A stretch of DNA of 64,000 bases from Propioniciclava tarda (GTDB lineage Bacteria > Actinomycetota > Actinomycetes > Propionibacteriales > Propionibacteriaceae). Made by a program: the position numbers and the translations under genes. The notes beneath the pieces are model-generated. The model was not told where the DNA came from and ran no database searches. It worked only from the letters and a program-made list of their open reading frames with translations. Below are positions 43,706-53,932 of the stretch, one piece after another (positions within the stretch are counted from its first letter, which is position 1; the number at the start of each line of letters is the position of its first letter). Location: contig NZ_FXTL01000017.1 in assembly GCF_900182665.1 (NCBI RefSeq), positions 1 through 64,000 on the forward strand, written 5' to 3'.

Positions 43706-44494
43706 ATGGCCACCATCGTTTTCGTGCACGCCCACCCCGACGACGAGGCGTCCCAGACCTCGGGAAGCATGGCGCTGGCGTCCAGGCGCGGGGACCGGGT
43801 CGTCTGCGTCTACGCCACGGGCGGCGAGCATGGGATGGCGGCCGACGACCTCGGGGACGCGACCGTCACCGAGTACCGGCGGCGTGAGGCGGAGGCGTCC
43901 GCGCAGGTCACCGGCACCCAACGCGTGGCCTGGCTCGGCTACCACGACTCGGGGCTGACCGGCTGGCCGCAGAACGACGCCCCCGCCGCCTTCGTCCGGG
44001 CTGACGTCGACAATGCGGGTCTCAAGCTGGCGCGCATCCTGGACGAGGAGGACGCCGACGTGGTCGTCGGCTACGACTGGCACGGCAACTACGGCCATCC
44101 CGATCACGTGATGCTGCACCGCGTCGTCAAGCGCGCGACTGAGCTGGCGCGGCGGCGTCCGGCCTACCTCGAGGTCACGATGAATCGGGACGCCGCCCGC
44201 CGCATGTTCGAGGCGGCCACGGCTGCCGGCGTGCAGGGCTTCGACCCGGACCACGGCACCGACGACGGCGTGCCGGTGGGGACGCCGGAGGCGGAGCTGT
44301 CCTGGCGCGTCGACGTCCGCGACGTCCTGGACGTCAAGCGGGCCGCGCTGGCCTGCCACGCCTCGCAGACGGCCGACGCCGGGATGATGCTCGCCATGCC
44401 GGACGAGATCTTCGCGGCCGCGTTCGGCGCCGAGCACTACATCGACCCCGCGGCCGAGCCCGGGATGCGCGACGGCTGGCCCTTCGCGAGCTAG
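43706..44494 (+). CDS. PIG-L family deacetylase
   Basis: Zinc-dependent N-deacetylase of 262 aa. AHPDDE (9-14) provides the first metal ligands and catalytic Asp, and YGHPDH (near residue 131) the third ligand. The family includes MshB (mycothiol synthesis) and Mca (mycothiol-conjugate amidase); the length and [12 protein letters not shown] fit the broader PIG-L/LmbE group, and I cannot assign it to either. Upstream in-frame ATG at 43694 is an alternative start. The stop overlaps the convergent nadE stop in the shared CTAG. Confidence 0.87.
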   Translation: MATIVFVHAHPDDEASQTSGSMALASRRGDRVVCVYATGGEHGMAADDLGDATVTEYRRREAEASAQVTGTQRVAWLGYHDSGLTGWPQNDAPAAFVRADVDNAGLKLARILDEEDADVVVGYDWHGNYGHPDHVMLHRVVKRATELARRRPAYLEVTMNRDAARRMFEAATAAGVQGFDPDHGTDDGVPVGTPEAELSWRVDVRDVLDVKRAALACHASQTADAGMMLAMPDEIFAAAFGAEHYIDPAAEPGMRDGWPFAS

Positions 44495-45345
44495 CTGGTC
44501 GACCGCCAGGCGGCGACGTCCGTGCCCGGCGTCACGGGGACGTGGCGCTTGTGCTGCGTCCGGACGTACCAGCCGGTGATGACCTTCTCGTCGGCCTCGC
44601 TCACGGGGCGTCCCTCGAGGTAGTCGTCGACCGCCGCATACCGGACGCCCAGGGCGACCTCGTCCGCGATGAGGGGCTTGTCGTCTTCGAGGTCGGCGGT
44701 CGGCACCTTCTCGACGACCGACTCGGCGGCGCCCAGGAAGCGGGCGAGCTCCTTGACGCGGCGCTTCGGCAGGCCGGTGAGGGGGGTGAGGTCGGCGGCG
44801 CCGTCGCCGAACTTGGTGAAGAAGCCGACGACCGCCTCGGCGGCCTGGTCGGTGCCGATGACGAGCATGCCGCGGGCGCCCGCGACGGTGAACTGCGCGA
44901 TCATCCGCTGGCGGGCCTTGACGTTGCCCTTGACGAAGTCGTCCTTGTCGGTTGAGACCACGAGTCCGGCCTCGGTGAGCTGGGCCCACATGCCGTCGAC
45001 GGCGGGCGCGATGTTGACCGTGAGGGTCTCGTCCGGCTTGATGAAGGCGAGGGCGCGCTGCGCGTCGGATTCGTCCGCCTGGACGCGGTAGGGCAGCCGC
45101 ATGGCGATGAACGTCGCGTCACCGCCCGACGCCCGGACCCGCTCGCAGGCCAACTGCGCGAGGCGTCCGCCCAAGGAAGAGTCGACGCCGCCGCTGATGC
45201 CGAGCACGTAGCCCTTGGCTCCGGTGGTCTTGAGGTAGTCGGCGAGGAAGCCGACCCGCAGCTCGACCTGCCCGGCCGCGTCGAACGTGGCCGCGTCGGT
45301 GACCTCGAGCTCGCGGGCGATGCGCTGCTGCAGTGCACGGTTCAT
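44491..45345 (-). CDS. nadE: NH3-dependent NAD synthetase
   Basis: Amidates nicotinate-adenine dinucleotide to NAD using ammonia. Protein of 284 aa, lacking the nitrilase-like glutaminase domain of the 600+ aa mycobacterial enzyme. The pyrophosphatase loop SGGVDSS is at 51-57, and GTDQAAE and [14 protein letters not shown] are canonical. The ATG at 45345 is chosen; TTG at 45357 would add four residues. An ammonia-only enzyme depends on free NH3. Confidence 0.93.
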   Translation of the reverse strand: MNRALQQRIARELEVTDAATFDAAGQVELRVGFLADYLKTTGAKGYVLGISGGVDSSLGGRLAQLACERVRASGGDATFIAMRLPYRVQADESDAQRALAFIKPDETLTVNIAPAVDGMWAQLTEAGLVVSTDKDDFVKGNVKARQRMIAQFTVAGARGMLVIGTDQAAEAVVGFFTKFGDGAADLTPLTGLPKRRVKELARFLGAAESVVEKVPTADLEDDKPLIADEVALGVRYAAVDDYLEGRPVSEADEKVITGWYVRTQHKRHVPVTPGTDVAAWRSTS

Positions 45346-45392
45346 GGGGGTACTCAACCGGGCCCGGGCCGAGACGGCAACTCACCGACCTC

Positions 45393-45398
45393 TAGGAT
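45393..45398 (+). promoter_or_regulatory. -10 box of gatCAB operon
   Basis: TAGGAT; the predicted start near 45405 gives a leader of about 27 nt with GAAGGAG before gatC. Confidence 0.5.
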
Positions 45399-45431
45399 GA
45401 GGCGGTCAACGACCAGACGAAGGAGCGCATC

Positions 45432-45728
45432 GTGGCCTTGAGCCCCACGGACGTAGCGCGGCTCGCGCGCCTCGCCCGCATCGAGCTGTCCGACGACGAG
45501 CTGGCGCGTCTCGCGCCGCAACTCGACGTCATTTTGGACGCCGTCGCCGAGGTCTCCCAGGTGGCCGGTCCGGACGTCGTCCCGATGACCCACGCGCTAC
45601 CGCTCACGAACGTCTTCCGCCCCGACGTCGTGAAGCCGTCGCTCACGCCCGCGCAGGCCCTCGCCATGGCGCCGGCCGAAGAAGACGGACGCTTCCGCGT
45701 GCCCCGCATCATGGACGAGGAGGCGTGA
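45432..45728 (+). CDS. gatC: Asp/Glu-tRNA(Asn/Gln) amidotransferase subunit C
   Basis: Small belt subunit of 98 aa that wraps GatA and GatB. It has the family pattern [17 protein letters not shown] at the N-terminus and [11 protein letters not shown] and the [10 protein letters not shown] end. GTG start with GAAGGAG 8 nt upstream. First gene of gatCAB; the complex makes Gln-tRNA(Gln) and/or Asn-tRNA(Asn) by transamidation. Confidence 0.95.
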   Translation: MALSPTDVARLARLARIELSDDELARLAPQLDVILDAVAEVSQVAGPDVVPMTHALPLTNVFRPDVVKPSLTPAQALAMAPAEEDGRFRVPRIMDEEA

Positions 45729-47311
45729 TGTCCGCCGAGATCCTGCGGGCGACGGCGTCCGAGCTGGGGGAGAGGATCGCACGCCGCGAGCTGACGGCCG
45801 TCGAGGTCACCACCGCGTTCCTCGACCAGATCGAGCGTGTGGACGACGACGTCAAGGCCTTCCTGCACGTCGACCGCGCGTGGTCGCTCGACCAGGCGCG
45901 GGTCGTGGACGCGCGCCTCGACGCGGGCGAGAAGCTCGGCCCGCTGGCCGGCGTCCCGATCGCGGTCAAGGACATCTTCTGCACCCAGGGCGTGCCGACC
46001 ACGTGCGGCTCGAAGATCCTCGAAGGGTGGCTGCCGCCGTACAACGCGACGGTCATCGATCGCGTCCGCAACGCCGGCTTGGTGATGATCGGCAAGGCCA
46101 ACATGGACGAGTTCGCCATGGGCAGCTCCACCGAGAACTCGGCCTTCCAGGTCACGGGCAACCCCTGGGACCTGGAGCGCATCCCGGGCGGCTCGGGCGG
46201 CGGCAGCTCGGCCGCGTTGGCGTCCTTCCAGGCGCCCTTGGCCCTGGGCACGGACACGGGCGGCTCGATCCGGCAGCCCGCGGCCGTGACCGCAACGGTC
46301 GGCGTCAAGCCCACCTACGGCGGCACGTCGCGGTACGGGGTCATCGCCATGGCGTCCTCGCTGGACCAGCCGGGCCCGTGCGCCCGCACCGTCCTGGACG
46401 CCGCCCTGCTGCACGAGGTGATCTGCGGCCACGACCCGATGGACTCCACGTCCATCGATGCGCCCGTGCCCGCCGTGGTGGACGCCGCCCGCTCGGGCGA
46501 CGTCCGCGGCCTGCGCATCGGCGTGGTGAAGGAGCTCGGCGGCAACGGCTACGCCCCCGGGGTCGAGCAGCGGTTCCGCGAGGCTCTCGACGTGCTCAAG
46601 GCGCAGGGCGCCGAGATCGTCGAGGTCTCGTGCCCGCACTTCAAGTACGCACTCGGGGCCTACTACCTGATCATGCCCAGCGAGGTCTCCTCGAACCTGG
46701 CCCGCTTCGACGCGATGCGCTACGGCCTGCGGGTCGGCGACGACGGGGTCAACACGGTTGAGGACGTGATGCGCCTCACCCGCGGCGCCGGCTTCGGCGA
46801 CGAGGTCAAGCGCCGCATCATCATCGGCACGTACGCGCTCAGCTCGGGCTACTACGACGCCTACTACGGTTCGGCGCAGAAGGTGCGCCGCCTGATCGCC
46901 GAGGACTTCGACGCCGCCTTCACCCAGGTGGACGTGCTCGTGTCGCCCTCGACTCCGACCACGGCGTTCAAGCAGGGGGAGCGCACCGCCGATCCGCTGG
47001 CGATGTACATGTCGGATCTGTGCACGATCCCGTCCAACATGGCGGGCAACGCGTCGGCGTCCTTCCCGTGCGGACTGGCCCCCGAGGACGGGCTGCCCGT
47101 CGGCTTCCAGGTGATGGCTCCGGTGCTGGCCGACGACCGGCTCTATCGGGTCGGCGCCGCGCTGGAGCGCGGCCTGGAGGCGTCCTGGGGCGGTTCGCTG
47201 CTCGACCATCTGGCCGACTCGGACGCCGGCGCCTACCTCGGCGTGCGAACTGACGTGGCCACACCTCCGCTGGCTGAGCCTGTCGAAGCCTCGGATGCGA
47301 GGGAGATCTGA
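45728..47311 (+). CDS. gatA: Asp/Glu-tRNA amidotransferase subunit A
   Basis: Amidase-signature subunit of 527 aa that releases ammonia from glutamine. Catalytic Lys in [10 protein letters not shown], and the Ser-cis-Ser region [13 protein letters not shown] and [11 protein letters not shown], are intact. The C-terminus ends [14 protein letters not shown], which is encoded by a dispersed 19-bp repeat (47272-47290) that has extended the protein. The ATG overlaps the gatC stop (TGATG) and has GAGGAG upstream. Confidence 0.96.
   Translation: MSAEILRATASELGERIARRELTAVEVTTAFLDQIERVDDDVKAFLHVDRAWSLDQARVVDARLDAGEKLGPLAGVPIAVKDIFCTQGVPTTCGSKILEGWLPPYNATVIDRVRNAGLVMIGKANMDEFAMGSSTENSAFQVTGNPWDLERIPGGSGGGSSAALASFQAPLALGTDTGGSIRQPAAVTATVGVKPTYGGTSRYGVIAMASSLDQPGPCARTVLDAALLHEVICGHDPMDSTSIDAPVPAVVDAARSGDVRGLRIGVVKELGGNGYAPGVEQRFREALDVLKAQGAEIVEVSCPHFKYALGAYYLIMPSEVSSNLARFDAMRYGLRVGDDGVNTVEDVMRLTRGAGFGDEVKRRIIIGTYALSSGYYDAYYGSAQKVRRLIAEDFDAAFTQVDVLVSPSTPTTAFKQGERTADPLAMYMSDLCTIPSNMAGNASASFPCGLAPEDGLPVGFQVMAPVLADDRLYRVGAALERGLEASWGGSLLDHLADSDAGAYLGVRTDVATPPLAEPVEASDAREI
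47272..47290 (+). repeat. Dispersed repeat inside the 3' end of gatA
   Basis: GGCTGAGCCTGTCGAAGCC. A near-identical copy is at 59760-59777. In frame it encodes AEPVEA. It resembles the widespread extragenic repeats in high-GC bacteria with core TTCGACA(A/G)GCTCAGCC. Confidence 0.65.
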
Positions 47312-47312
47312 C

Positions 47313-48793
<1,481 letters not shown>

Positions 48794-48797
<4 letters not shown>

Positions 48798-49144
48798 GCC
48801 GGGGACGCGTCGGACGCCTCGTCTTGGCTGTTGGCCTGGTCGCGCTGCAGTGCCTCGCGCTGTACGCGCCCGACACGTCCGGCGTGCCGGGCGGCGAGAT
48901 CCCGGGGCTCGACAAGGTGGCGCACGTGCTGGTGTTCGCGCTGCCGACCTTCGTGCTGTTCGCCGCCGGTGCGCGCCGAAGGCTCGTGGTGGGCGTGATG
49001 CTGATCCAGGCCCTCGCCAGTGAGTTCGTGCAGGGTGCGCTGTTGCCGCACCGGTCCGGAGACGTCCTGGACGCCCTCGCCGACGCGGTCGGCATCGGGG
49101 TGGCCCTGATCGCGGACGCCCTCGTGCGGCGTCCACGCTCCTGA
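48794..49144 (+). CDS. VanZ-like membrane protein, probable CTG start
   Basis: Protein of about 116 aa with three to four TM helices and the VanZ-family pattern ([46 protein letters not shown] in parts). No ATG/GTG is available at the N-terminus. CTG at 48794 overlaps the gatB stop as CTGA and has GGAG 8 nt upstream, giving a basic N-terminus (SRGRVGRL) before the first helix. TTG at 48824 is the alternative start. Function unknown. Confidence 0.7.
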
Positions 49145-49378
49145 CCCTCCCCAGGGACGTTCGGCGCTAGGCGAGGGCGCGGGCAGGGCCAGGACGAACG
49201 TGCCCGCGTTCAGCAGGGTCGAGACCCGCGTCGCCTCGCCGGTCACCCAGGAGTCGGTGGGGTCCTCCCGGAACGGCACGTCTCCGGTCCAGTGCGCGAC
49301 GGTCAGCGGCAGGACGAGGACGATCGCCACGACCGAGACGAACACGGCGGCGACGATTTTGAACTGCAGTCCGATCAG
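49145..49378 (-). pseudogene. Remnant of a sensor kinase N-terminus
   Basis: An open frame directly behind the winged-helix ORF encodes QFKIVAAVFVSVVAIVLVLPLTV, a TM helix, then about 40 hydrophilic residues. It then runs into sequence antisense to the vanZ-like gene with no kinase domain. The position after an OmpR-type effector domain is where a sensor kinase would be expected. No normal start codon; CTG overlaps the preceding stop. Confidence 0.45.
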
Positions 49379-49653
49379 GACCGATCCATTCGATAGCCCG
49401 TGCCGCGCACGGTCTGGATGTAGGTGGGATCGGCCGGGACGGGCTCGATCTTGGCCCGCAGGCGCTGCACGGCGGCGTCCACGAGCCGGGAGTCGCCCGC
49501 GTAGCCGTCGTTCCAGACGCGAGTGAGGAGCTCGCGGCGGGTGACGCGTCCGACGGTGGACTCGAGCTCGATCAGCAGCTTCGTCTCCGTCGCCGAGAGC
49601 GCCAGCGCGACGCCAGCGCGGGACGCGGCGAAGGCGTCCGGATATCGGTCCAC
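49375..49653 (-). pseudogene. OmpR/PhoB-type winged-helix domain lacking its receiver
   Basis: The 92-aa frame from GTG at 49653 contains only the C-terminal effector domain: LSATETKLLIELESTVGRVTRRELL-type helices, then DSRLVDAAVQRLRAKIEP and TYIQTVRGTGYR. The receiver domain (about 120 residues) is missing; the space upstream is taken by the divergent PP2C promoter. Either a decayed response regulator or a stand-alone DNA-binding protein. I favour decay because the adjoining kinase is also truncated. Confidence 0.6.
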
Positions 49654-49728
49654 CCTGGCAGAGGGACGGCGACGACCAGGGCACGGGCGTGCCACGATTC
49701 CGCACGGATCAGGTGCCCGGCCGCTTGC

Positions 49729-49734
49729 TAGGGT
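49729..49734 (+). promoter_or_regulatory. -10 box of PP2C-kinase-FHA operon
   Basis: TAGGGT; the predicted start near 49741 gives a leader of about 22 nt with a CGGAG ribosome-binding site. Confidence 0.5.
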
Positions 49735-49762
49735 GAGCCGGTCCTTTTCGTTCGGAGCGCAC

Positions 49763-50491
49763 ATGATCAGCATCACCGCGGGCGCCGCGACGCACGTCGG
49801 ACGCGTCCGCCAGGGCAACGAGGACGCGTTCTTCGTGGGCCGGCACATCTGGGCCGTGGCCGACGGCATGGGCGGGCACGCCGCGGGCGAAGTGGCCGCC
49901 CGGCTGGCGGTCGAGGCGATGCAGACGCTGGACCAGGGCGACGCTCAGCTCGATGACGAAGCCCTCAGCGCAGCCGTCGTCACGGCGAACTCGGACGTGC
50001 TCGCCTACGGTCGCAAGCATCCCCGCGCCTGGGGGCTAGGGACGACGCTGGCGGGGGTCGCAGTGGTCGGTGAGAACGACGCCGAGCAGCTGTGCGTATT
50101 CAACCTGGGCGACTCGCGCGTCTACCGGCTGCGCCAGACTGGGCTGGAACGGGTCAGCGTCGACCACTCCGAGGTCGAGGAACTCATCAACGCGGGTCTC
50201 TTGACCCCGAAGGCCGCCCGGACGCATCCGCTGCGCAACATCGTCACCCGGTGCCTCGGCATGCCGTCGGCGCCCGAGCCTGACCTGTGGGTCATCGATC
50301 CGGAGCCGGGGGAGCGACTCCTGCTCTGCTCGGACGGGCTGAACGGCGAACTGGACGACGCGACGATCGAGGCGCTCCTGCGGGGGGAGGGTACGCCGGC
50401 ACAGATCGCGGACGCCCTCGTCGCGGCGGCCGTCGACCACGGCGGCCAGGACAACGTCACGGTCGTGGTGCTGGCCGTCGGTTCGTCGTGA
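49763..50491 (+). CDS. PP2C-family Ser/Thr protein phosphatase
   Basis: Cytoplasmic metal-dependent phosphatase of 242 aa. The PP2C motifs VRQGNEDAFF, DGMGGH (34-39), GLGTTL, NLGDSRVYRL, RCLG and the final CSDGL...GGQDNVTVV set are all present, giving the full Asp metal centre. It lacks the TM and extracellular parts of mycobacterial PstP. It overlaps the kinase gene by one base (TGATG) and should reverse that kinase. Confidence 0.93.
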   Translation: MISITAGAATHVGRVRQGNEDAFFVGRHIWAVADGMGGHAAGEVAARLAVEAMQTLDQGDAQLDDEALSAAVVTANSDVLAYGRKHPRAWGLGTTLAGVAVVGENDAEQLCVFNLGDSRVYRLRQTGLERVSVDHSEVEELINAGLLTPKAARTHPLRNIVTRCLGMPSAPEPDLWVIDPEPGERLLLCSDGLNGELDDATIEALLRGEGTPAQIADALVAAAVDHGGQDNVTVVVLAVGSS

Positions 50492-51513
50492 TGGCCGCGC
50501 CGACGCTGCCCGGACTGGAGTTCGTCGGCCAGCTGGGCTCGGGCGGCTTCGCGGACGTGTTCGCGTACGACCAGCAGCTGCCAGCCCGCCGGGTCGCGGT
50601 CAAGGTCCTGCGGGAGCACGTCGCGTCGCCCGGGGGCGTCGGCGGTTTCCTGGCCGAGGCGAACGCGCTGGCCGCCCTGCAGCATCCCAACATCGTGCCG
50701 CTGCACGCGGTCGGGGTGGCGCAGGACGGGCGCCCCTACTTCGTGATGGCGTACTGCCCCGGACCCAACTTCTCCGCCCGGTGTCGCGCGAAGCCGCTGG
50801 GGCTGGCCGAGACGCTGCGGGTCGGCATCGCGCTCGCGGGTGCCGTCGAGACCGCCCATCGGCTGGGCCTGCTGCACCGCGACATCAAGCCCGACAACGT
50901 CTTGTCCGACCAGTACGGGACGCCGCAGTTGGCCGACTTCGGCCTCGTCGGTGTCAGGGCGGACAACGACCCGGTCGAGCTGGGGGTCTCTGTGCCCTGG
51001 TCCGCGCCTGAGGTGCTGTTCGGAACATCGGACGCCTCGCCGGCCTCCGACGTGTACTCGCTGGCGGCCACGCTCTGGACGCTCCTGGTGGGCTATTCAC
51101 CCTTCGAGATCGACCCGACGTGGAACTCGCCGGTCGATCTGCTCCGGCGCATCCGGACGCAGGCCGCCCCCTCGCTGCCGCTCTCGGGGGCCCCGACCAG
51201 CCTCGACATCGCCTTGATGAAGGCCATGGACAAGGACCCCGGCCGGCGGCCCGGTTCGGCGCTCGACCTGGCGGCGGCGCTACAGGGCGTCCAGCGCTCG
51301 CTCGGCCTGCCGGTCACCGAGCCCGTCGTGGCACAGCCGGGGCTCGAGCCGGACGCCGACCGCTCTGCATCCGTGGCTAGCGAGCCGGACGCCGCACCGC
51401 CGGCGTCCGTAACGACGGCGTCCGAACTCCTCGGCGGACCCGTCGTGCAGCCCTTGCCGGGCGAGGCGCCGCCGCGGCGTCCGTGGTGGCGCGGCCGTCA
51501 GGGCCGGCCGTGA
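50491..51513 (+). CDS. Soluble Ser/Thr protein kinase (PknB-like domain, no PASTA)
   Basis: Hanks-type kinase of 340 aa. Gly loop LGSGGFADVF, Lys38 (VAVK), catalytic HRDIKPDN (129-136), DFG (149) and APE (SAPEVLF) are intact. The activation loop is short and has few Thr/Ser. The C-terminal 80 residues are Ala/Pro-rich and end in a basic PRRPWWRGRQGRP. There is no TM helix or PASTA domain. It is sandwiched between its presumed phosphatase and an FHA protein. GTG at 50488 is an alternative start. Confidence 0.92.
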   Translation: MAAPTLPGLEFVGQLGSGGFADVFAYDQQLPARRVAVKVLREHVASPGGVGGFLAEANALAALQHPNIVPLHAVGVAQDGRPYFVMAYCPGPNFSARCRAKPLGLAETLRVGIALAGAVETAHRLGLLHRDIKPDNVLSDQYGTPQLADFGLVGVRADNDPVELGVSVPWSAPEVLFGTSDASPASDVYSLAATLWTLLVGYSPFEIDPTWNSPVDLLRRIRTQAAPSLPLSGAPTSLDIALMKAMDKDPGRRPGSALDLAAALQGVQRSLGLPVTEPVVAQPGLEPDADRSASVASEPDAAPPASVTTASELLGGPVVQPLPGEAPPRRPWWRGRQGRP

Positions 51514-52235
51514 GCGCGCGGCTGGTGGTCGACTTCGTCGGCGAATGCCACGAGCCCGCCACGGACGAGACCTTCACGATCGGACGCGGCGGCGACCTCG
51601 TCCTGGACGCCGACAACCCGTTCCTGCACCGGCACTTCCTGACCATCACCCACGCGCGCGAGCTGTGGTGGGTGACCAACGTCGGCTCGCAGCTGTCCGC
51701 CACCATCTCGGACGCCTCCGGTGCGATGCAGGCGTGGCTGGCGCCGGGCGCCACGCTGCCGCTCGTCTTCGCCAGGACGGTGGTCTGGTTCACCGCCGGC
51801 GCCACGACCTACGAGCTGGAGCTGTCGTTGGAGTCGTCGGTCTTCGAGCCCGTCGACAGCCGGCCCACGGGCGACGGGCAGCTGACGATCGGACGCCTCA
51901 GCCTCACGCCGGCGCAGAAGCTGATCATCGTGGCCCTGTGCGAGGACGCCCTCCGGCGCGGCAACCGCGGCGCCAGTTCCATCCCCACGTCCGCTTCGGC
52001 GGCCGCCCGGATCGGCTGGCCTCTCACGCGGTTCAACCGCAAGCTGGACAACGTCTGCGACCGCCTGTCGACGTGGGGCGTCCGGGGTCTCCATGGCGGT
52101 CCCGATCGCCTCGCCTCCACCCGCAAGGCGCGACTCGTGGAGTACGCCCTCGCCTCCCGTCTCGTGACCCCGAGTGACCTCGCCCTGCTCGACGACGAAG
52201 GCGCTGCGGAAGGCAAGCACACTGCGACACAATGA
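51510..52235 (+). CDS. FHA-like domain protein with helical C-domain
   Basis: Protein of 241 aa. An N-terminal FHA-like domain includes FTIGRGGDLVLDADNPFLHRHF, with the Arg, and His where phospho-Thr-binding residues are expected. It continues through a second strand-rich half to about residue 140. The C-terminal region (SASAAARIGWPLTRFNRKLDNVCDRL) looks like a winged-helix/HTH. It may therefore couple phospho-Thr recognition to DNA binding. GTG overlaps the kinase stop (GTGA), so it is probably the kinase's substrate or effector. Confidence 0.8.
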   Translation: MSARLVVDFVGECHEPATDETFTIGRGGDLVLDADNPFLHRHFLTITHARELWWVTNVGSQLSATISDASGAMQAWLAPGATLPLVFARTVVWFTAGATTYELELSLESSVFEPVDSRPTGDGQLTIGRLSLTPAQKLIIVALCEDALRRGNRGASSIPTSASAAARIGWPLTRFNRKLDNVCDRLSTWGVRGLHGGPDRLASTRKARLVEYALASRLVTPSDLALLDDEGAAEGKHTATQ

Positions 52236-52269
52236 CGGCGTTGGAACCCCCAGAAGCAAGGAGATTCAC

Positions 52270-52665
52270 ATGACCTCGAACCCCATCGACCCCACGTGGG
52301 ACGCCCCCCAGTCAGGCCCCGGCGGACCCTCGGCCCCCACTCCGCAGCCGGATCTGATGGCCCAGTCCAAGGGCCTCCTGGGCAGCCTCTTCGACCTGTC
52401 GTTCCGCCACTACGCCACGCCGCACATCGTGCGCATCGTCTACATCCTGCTCATGGTGCTGGTCGGTCTCGGCGCCATCGGCGGCCTGGTGACGGCCATC
52501 GGCCTGTTCCGCTTCTCGCCGCTCATGGGGCTGCTGTACCTGATCGCGACGCCGGTCGTCAGCGTCGTGTTCTTGGCCCTGTGCCGCATGAGCATGGAGA
52601 TGTATGTCGCGATCTGCCGAGCCGCGGAAGATCTGGACCAGCTCAAGAGGAAGCTCGGCAACTAA
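52270..52665 (+). CDS. DUF4282 membrane protein
   Basis: Protein of 131 aa: Pro-rich N-terminus, then a DUF4282 domain starting LFDLSFRHYATPHIVRIVYIL with two TM helices and the final VAICRAAEDLDQLKRKL amphipathic helix. An AAGGAG site lies upstream of the ATG. It may belong to the phosphatase-kinase-FHA operon (34-bp gap) and could be a membrane target. Function unknown. Confidence 0.87.
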   Translation: MTSNPIDPTWDAPQSGPGGPSAPTPQPDLMAQSKGLLGSLFDLSFRHYATPHIVRIVYILLMVLVGLGAIGGLVTAIGLFRFSPLMGLLYLIATPVVSVVFLALCRMSMEMYVAICRAAEDLDQLKRKLGN

Positions 52666-52683
52666 CCCCTCGGGAGGGCTCGG

Positions 52684-53412
52684 CTACCTCCAGTAGCCGG
52701 GCTCTCGCCGCTTGACGGACGCGATGACGACCTGGGTCACCGGAAGGCAGACGAACTCGACGACGCACTTGTACACCCAACCGACGAGCGTGTAGTTGAG
52801 CAACGTGTCGAGCGGAATCGATCCGCCGCCGAGCCACATTCCCAGCGGCCCGAAGGCGACGCTGCAGAAGACGAGTGTGTCGGCAAACTCACCAACCACG
52901 GTGGACGTCATCAGCCGCACCGAGAGCGCCCGCTCACCTGTGCGCTGCTTGATCCGGACCAGCACCCACGCGTTCAGCAACTGGCCCACCAGATAGCCGG
53001 CCAGGCTGGCGATCACGATCCGCGGAACGAAGCCCAGCACGGCACTCCACGCCGCCTGATTGGGCCAATCGGACGCCGGCGGTGCGGCGTCCACGATCAG
53101 GAAACTCACCGACATCACGAACGCGAGGACGAAGCCCAGGACGATCGCGCGGCGCGCCCGGGCCATCCCGTAGACCTCCGCCAGGACGTCGCCGATGACG
53201 TAGGTGAGGGGGAACAGCAGGGCTCCGCCGTCGGTCACCAGCGAGCCCAGGACGGGTACGGGCTGGAACTCGATCAGCTTGGTCGCCCCGACGTTGGAGA
53301 TCAGCAGCAGTCCACAGAAGGTGGCCACGACGATGTCGAACATGCCACGCGAGCCCGACGCGAAGCGGGGCTGGTCCTGGCTGACTGGCGTGCTGGCTCC
53401 GGCTGCTGTCAC
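52684..53412 (-). CDS. Queuosine precursor transporter (VUT/YhhQ family)
   Basis: Six-span membrane protein of 242 aa of the VUT family that imports preQ0/preQ1 for tRNA queuosine synthesis. GALLFPLTYVIGDVLAEVYG and the VGEFADTLVFCSVAF block are characteristic. The GTG start is set by a TACGCT box 8 nt upstream (minus strand, 53421-53426). No queuosine synthesis genes are visible nearby, so salvage is suggested. Confidence 0.9.
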   Translation of the reverse strand: MTAAGASTPVSQDQPRFASGSRGMFDIVVATFCGLLLISNVGATKLIEFQPVPVLGSLVTDGGALLFPLTYVIGDVLAEVYGMARARRAIVLGFVLAFVMSVSFLIVDAAPPASDWPNQAAWSAVLGFVPRIVIASLAGYLVGQLLNAWVLVRIKQRTGERALSVRLMTSTVVGEFADTLVFCSVAFGPLGMWLGGGSIPLDTLLNYTLVGWVYKCVVEFVCLPVTQVVIASVKRREPGYWR

Positions 53413-53420
53413 GAGGGTGC

Positions 53421-53426
53421 AGCGTA
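53421..53426 (-). promoter_or_regulatory. -10 box of leaderless transporter promoter
   Basis: TACGCT on the minus strand, 8 nt before the GTG at 53412. Confidence 0.45.
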
Positions 53427-53521
53427 GCGTCCGGAGGCCGCGGCGTCGTTTCACCGGGGGTCGGTGAGAGCAACCTCGCTGCATCCTCCCCCTTGTCGCG
53501 ACGGCGTGGCAGGCTAGGGAC

Positions 53522-53932
53522 ATGACCGAGATGAGCGACATGGACGCGGGCAACGGCGAGTTCGTCGAGCAGCTGCAGCCGGACGACACGTTGATCGACC
53601 GCGGCGTCGACGACGTGCTCGACGAGGGCTACACGACCCCGGAGAACTGGTCGCCGCTGCAGGGCTACGGCAACACCCCCGCCGAGATGCGGCAGCGCGA
53701 GACGATCGACATGCGGGCGGCTCAGGAAGAGCCGGAGGTCGTGCGCGCCACCGGTCCGTGGAATCCGGACGGGGAGTCGCGCGAGGTCGGTGGACGCCGC
53801 GCCGGGCGGATCGTCGACGCCCGCGTGGCCGGCGCGGCCTTCGGGATGGATGTCGGTATCGATGGGGGTGCAGCGTCCGCCGAGGAGGCCGCCATGCACA
53901 TCATCGAGCTCGACGACGATGACGACGAGTAG
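53522..53932 (+). CDS. DUF5709 protein
   Basis: Acidic soluble protein of 136 aa with the DUF5709 signature: DDTLIDRGVDDVLDEGYTTPE, then REVGGRRAGRIVD and a C-terminal AAMHIIELDDDDDE. It is widespread in actinobacteria and of unknown function. TAGGGA lies just before the ATG; the in-frame ATG at 53531 is an alternative start. The end overlaps the peptidase gene by 14 bp. Confidence 0.87.
   Translation: MTEMSDMDAGNGEFVEQLQPDDTLIDRGVDDVLDEGYTTPENWSPLQGYGNTPAEMRQRETIDMRAAQEEPEVVRATGPWNPDGESREVGGRRAGRIVDARVAGAAFGMDVGIDGGAASAEEAAMHIIELDDDDDE

Noticed and set aside
43706-44494. Assignment of the PIG-L protein to MshB or Mca
   Set aside because: Only the shared metal-site motifs are visible; specificity-defining residues cannot be judged without alignment.
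49375-49869. Longer start for the winged-helix ORF giving a complete response regulator
   Set aside because: The extra N-terminal sequence overlaps the divergent PP2C gene and has no receiver-domain residues.
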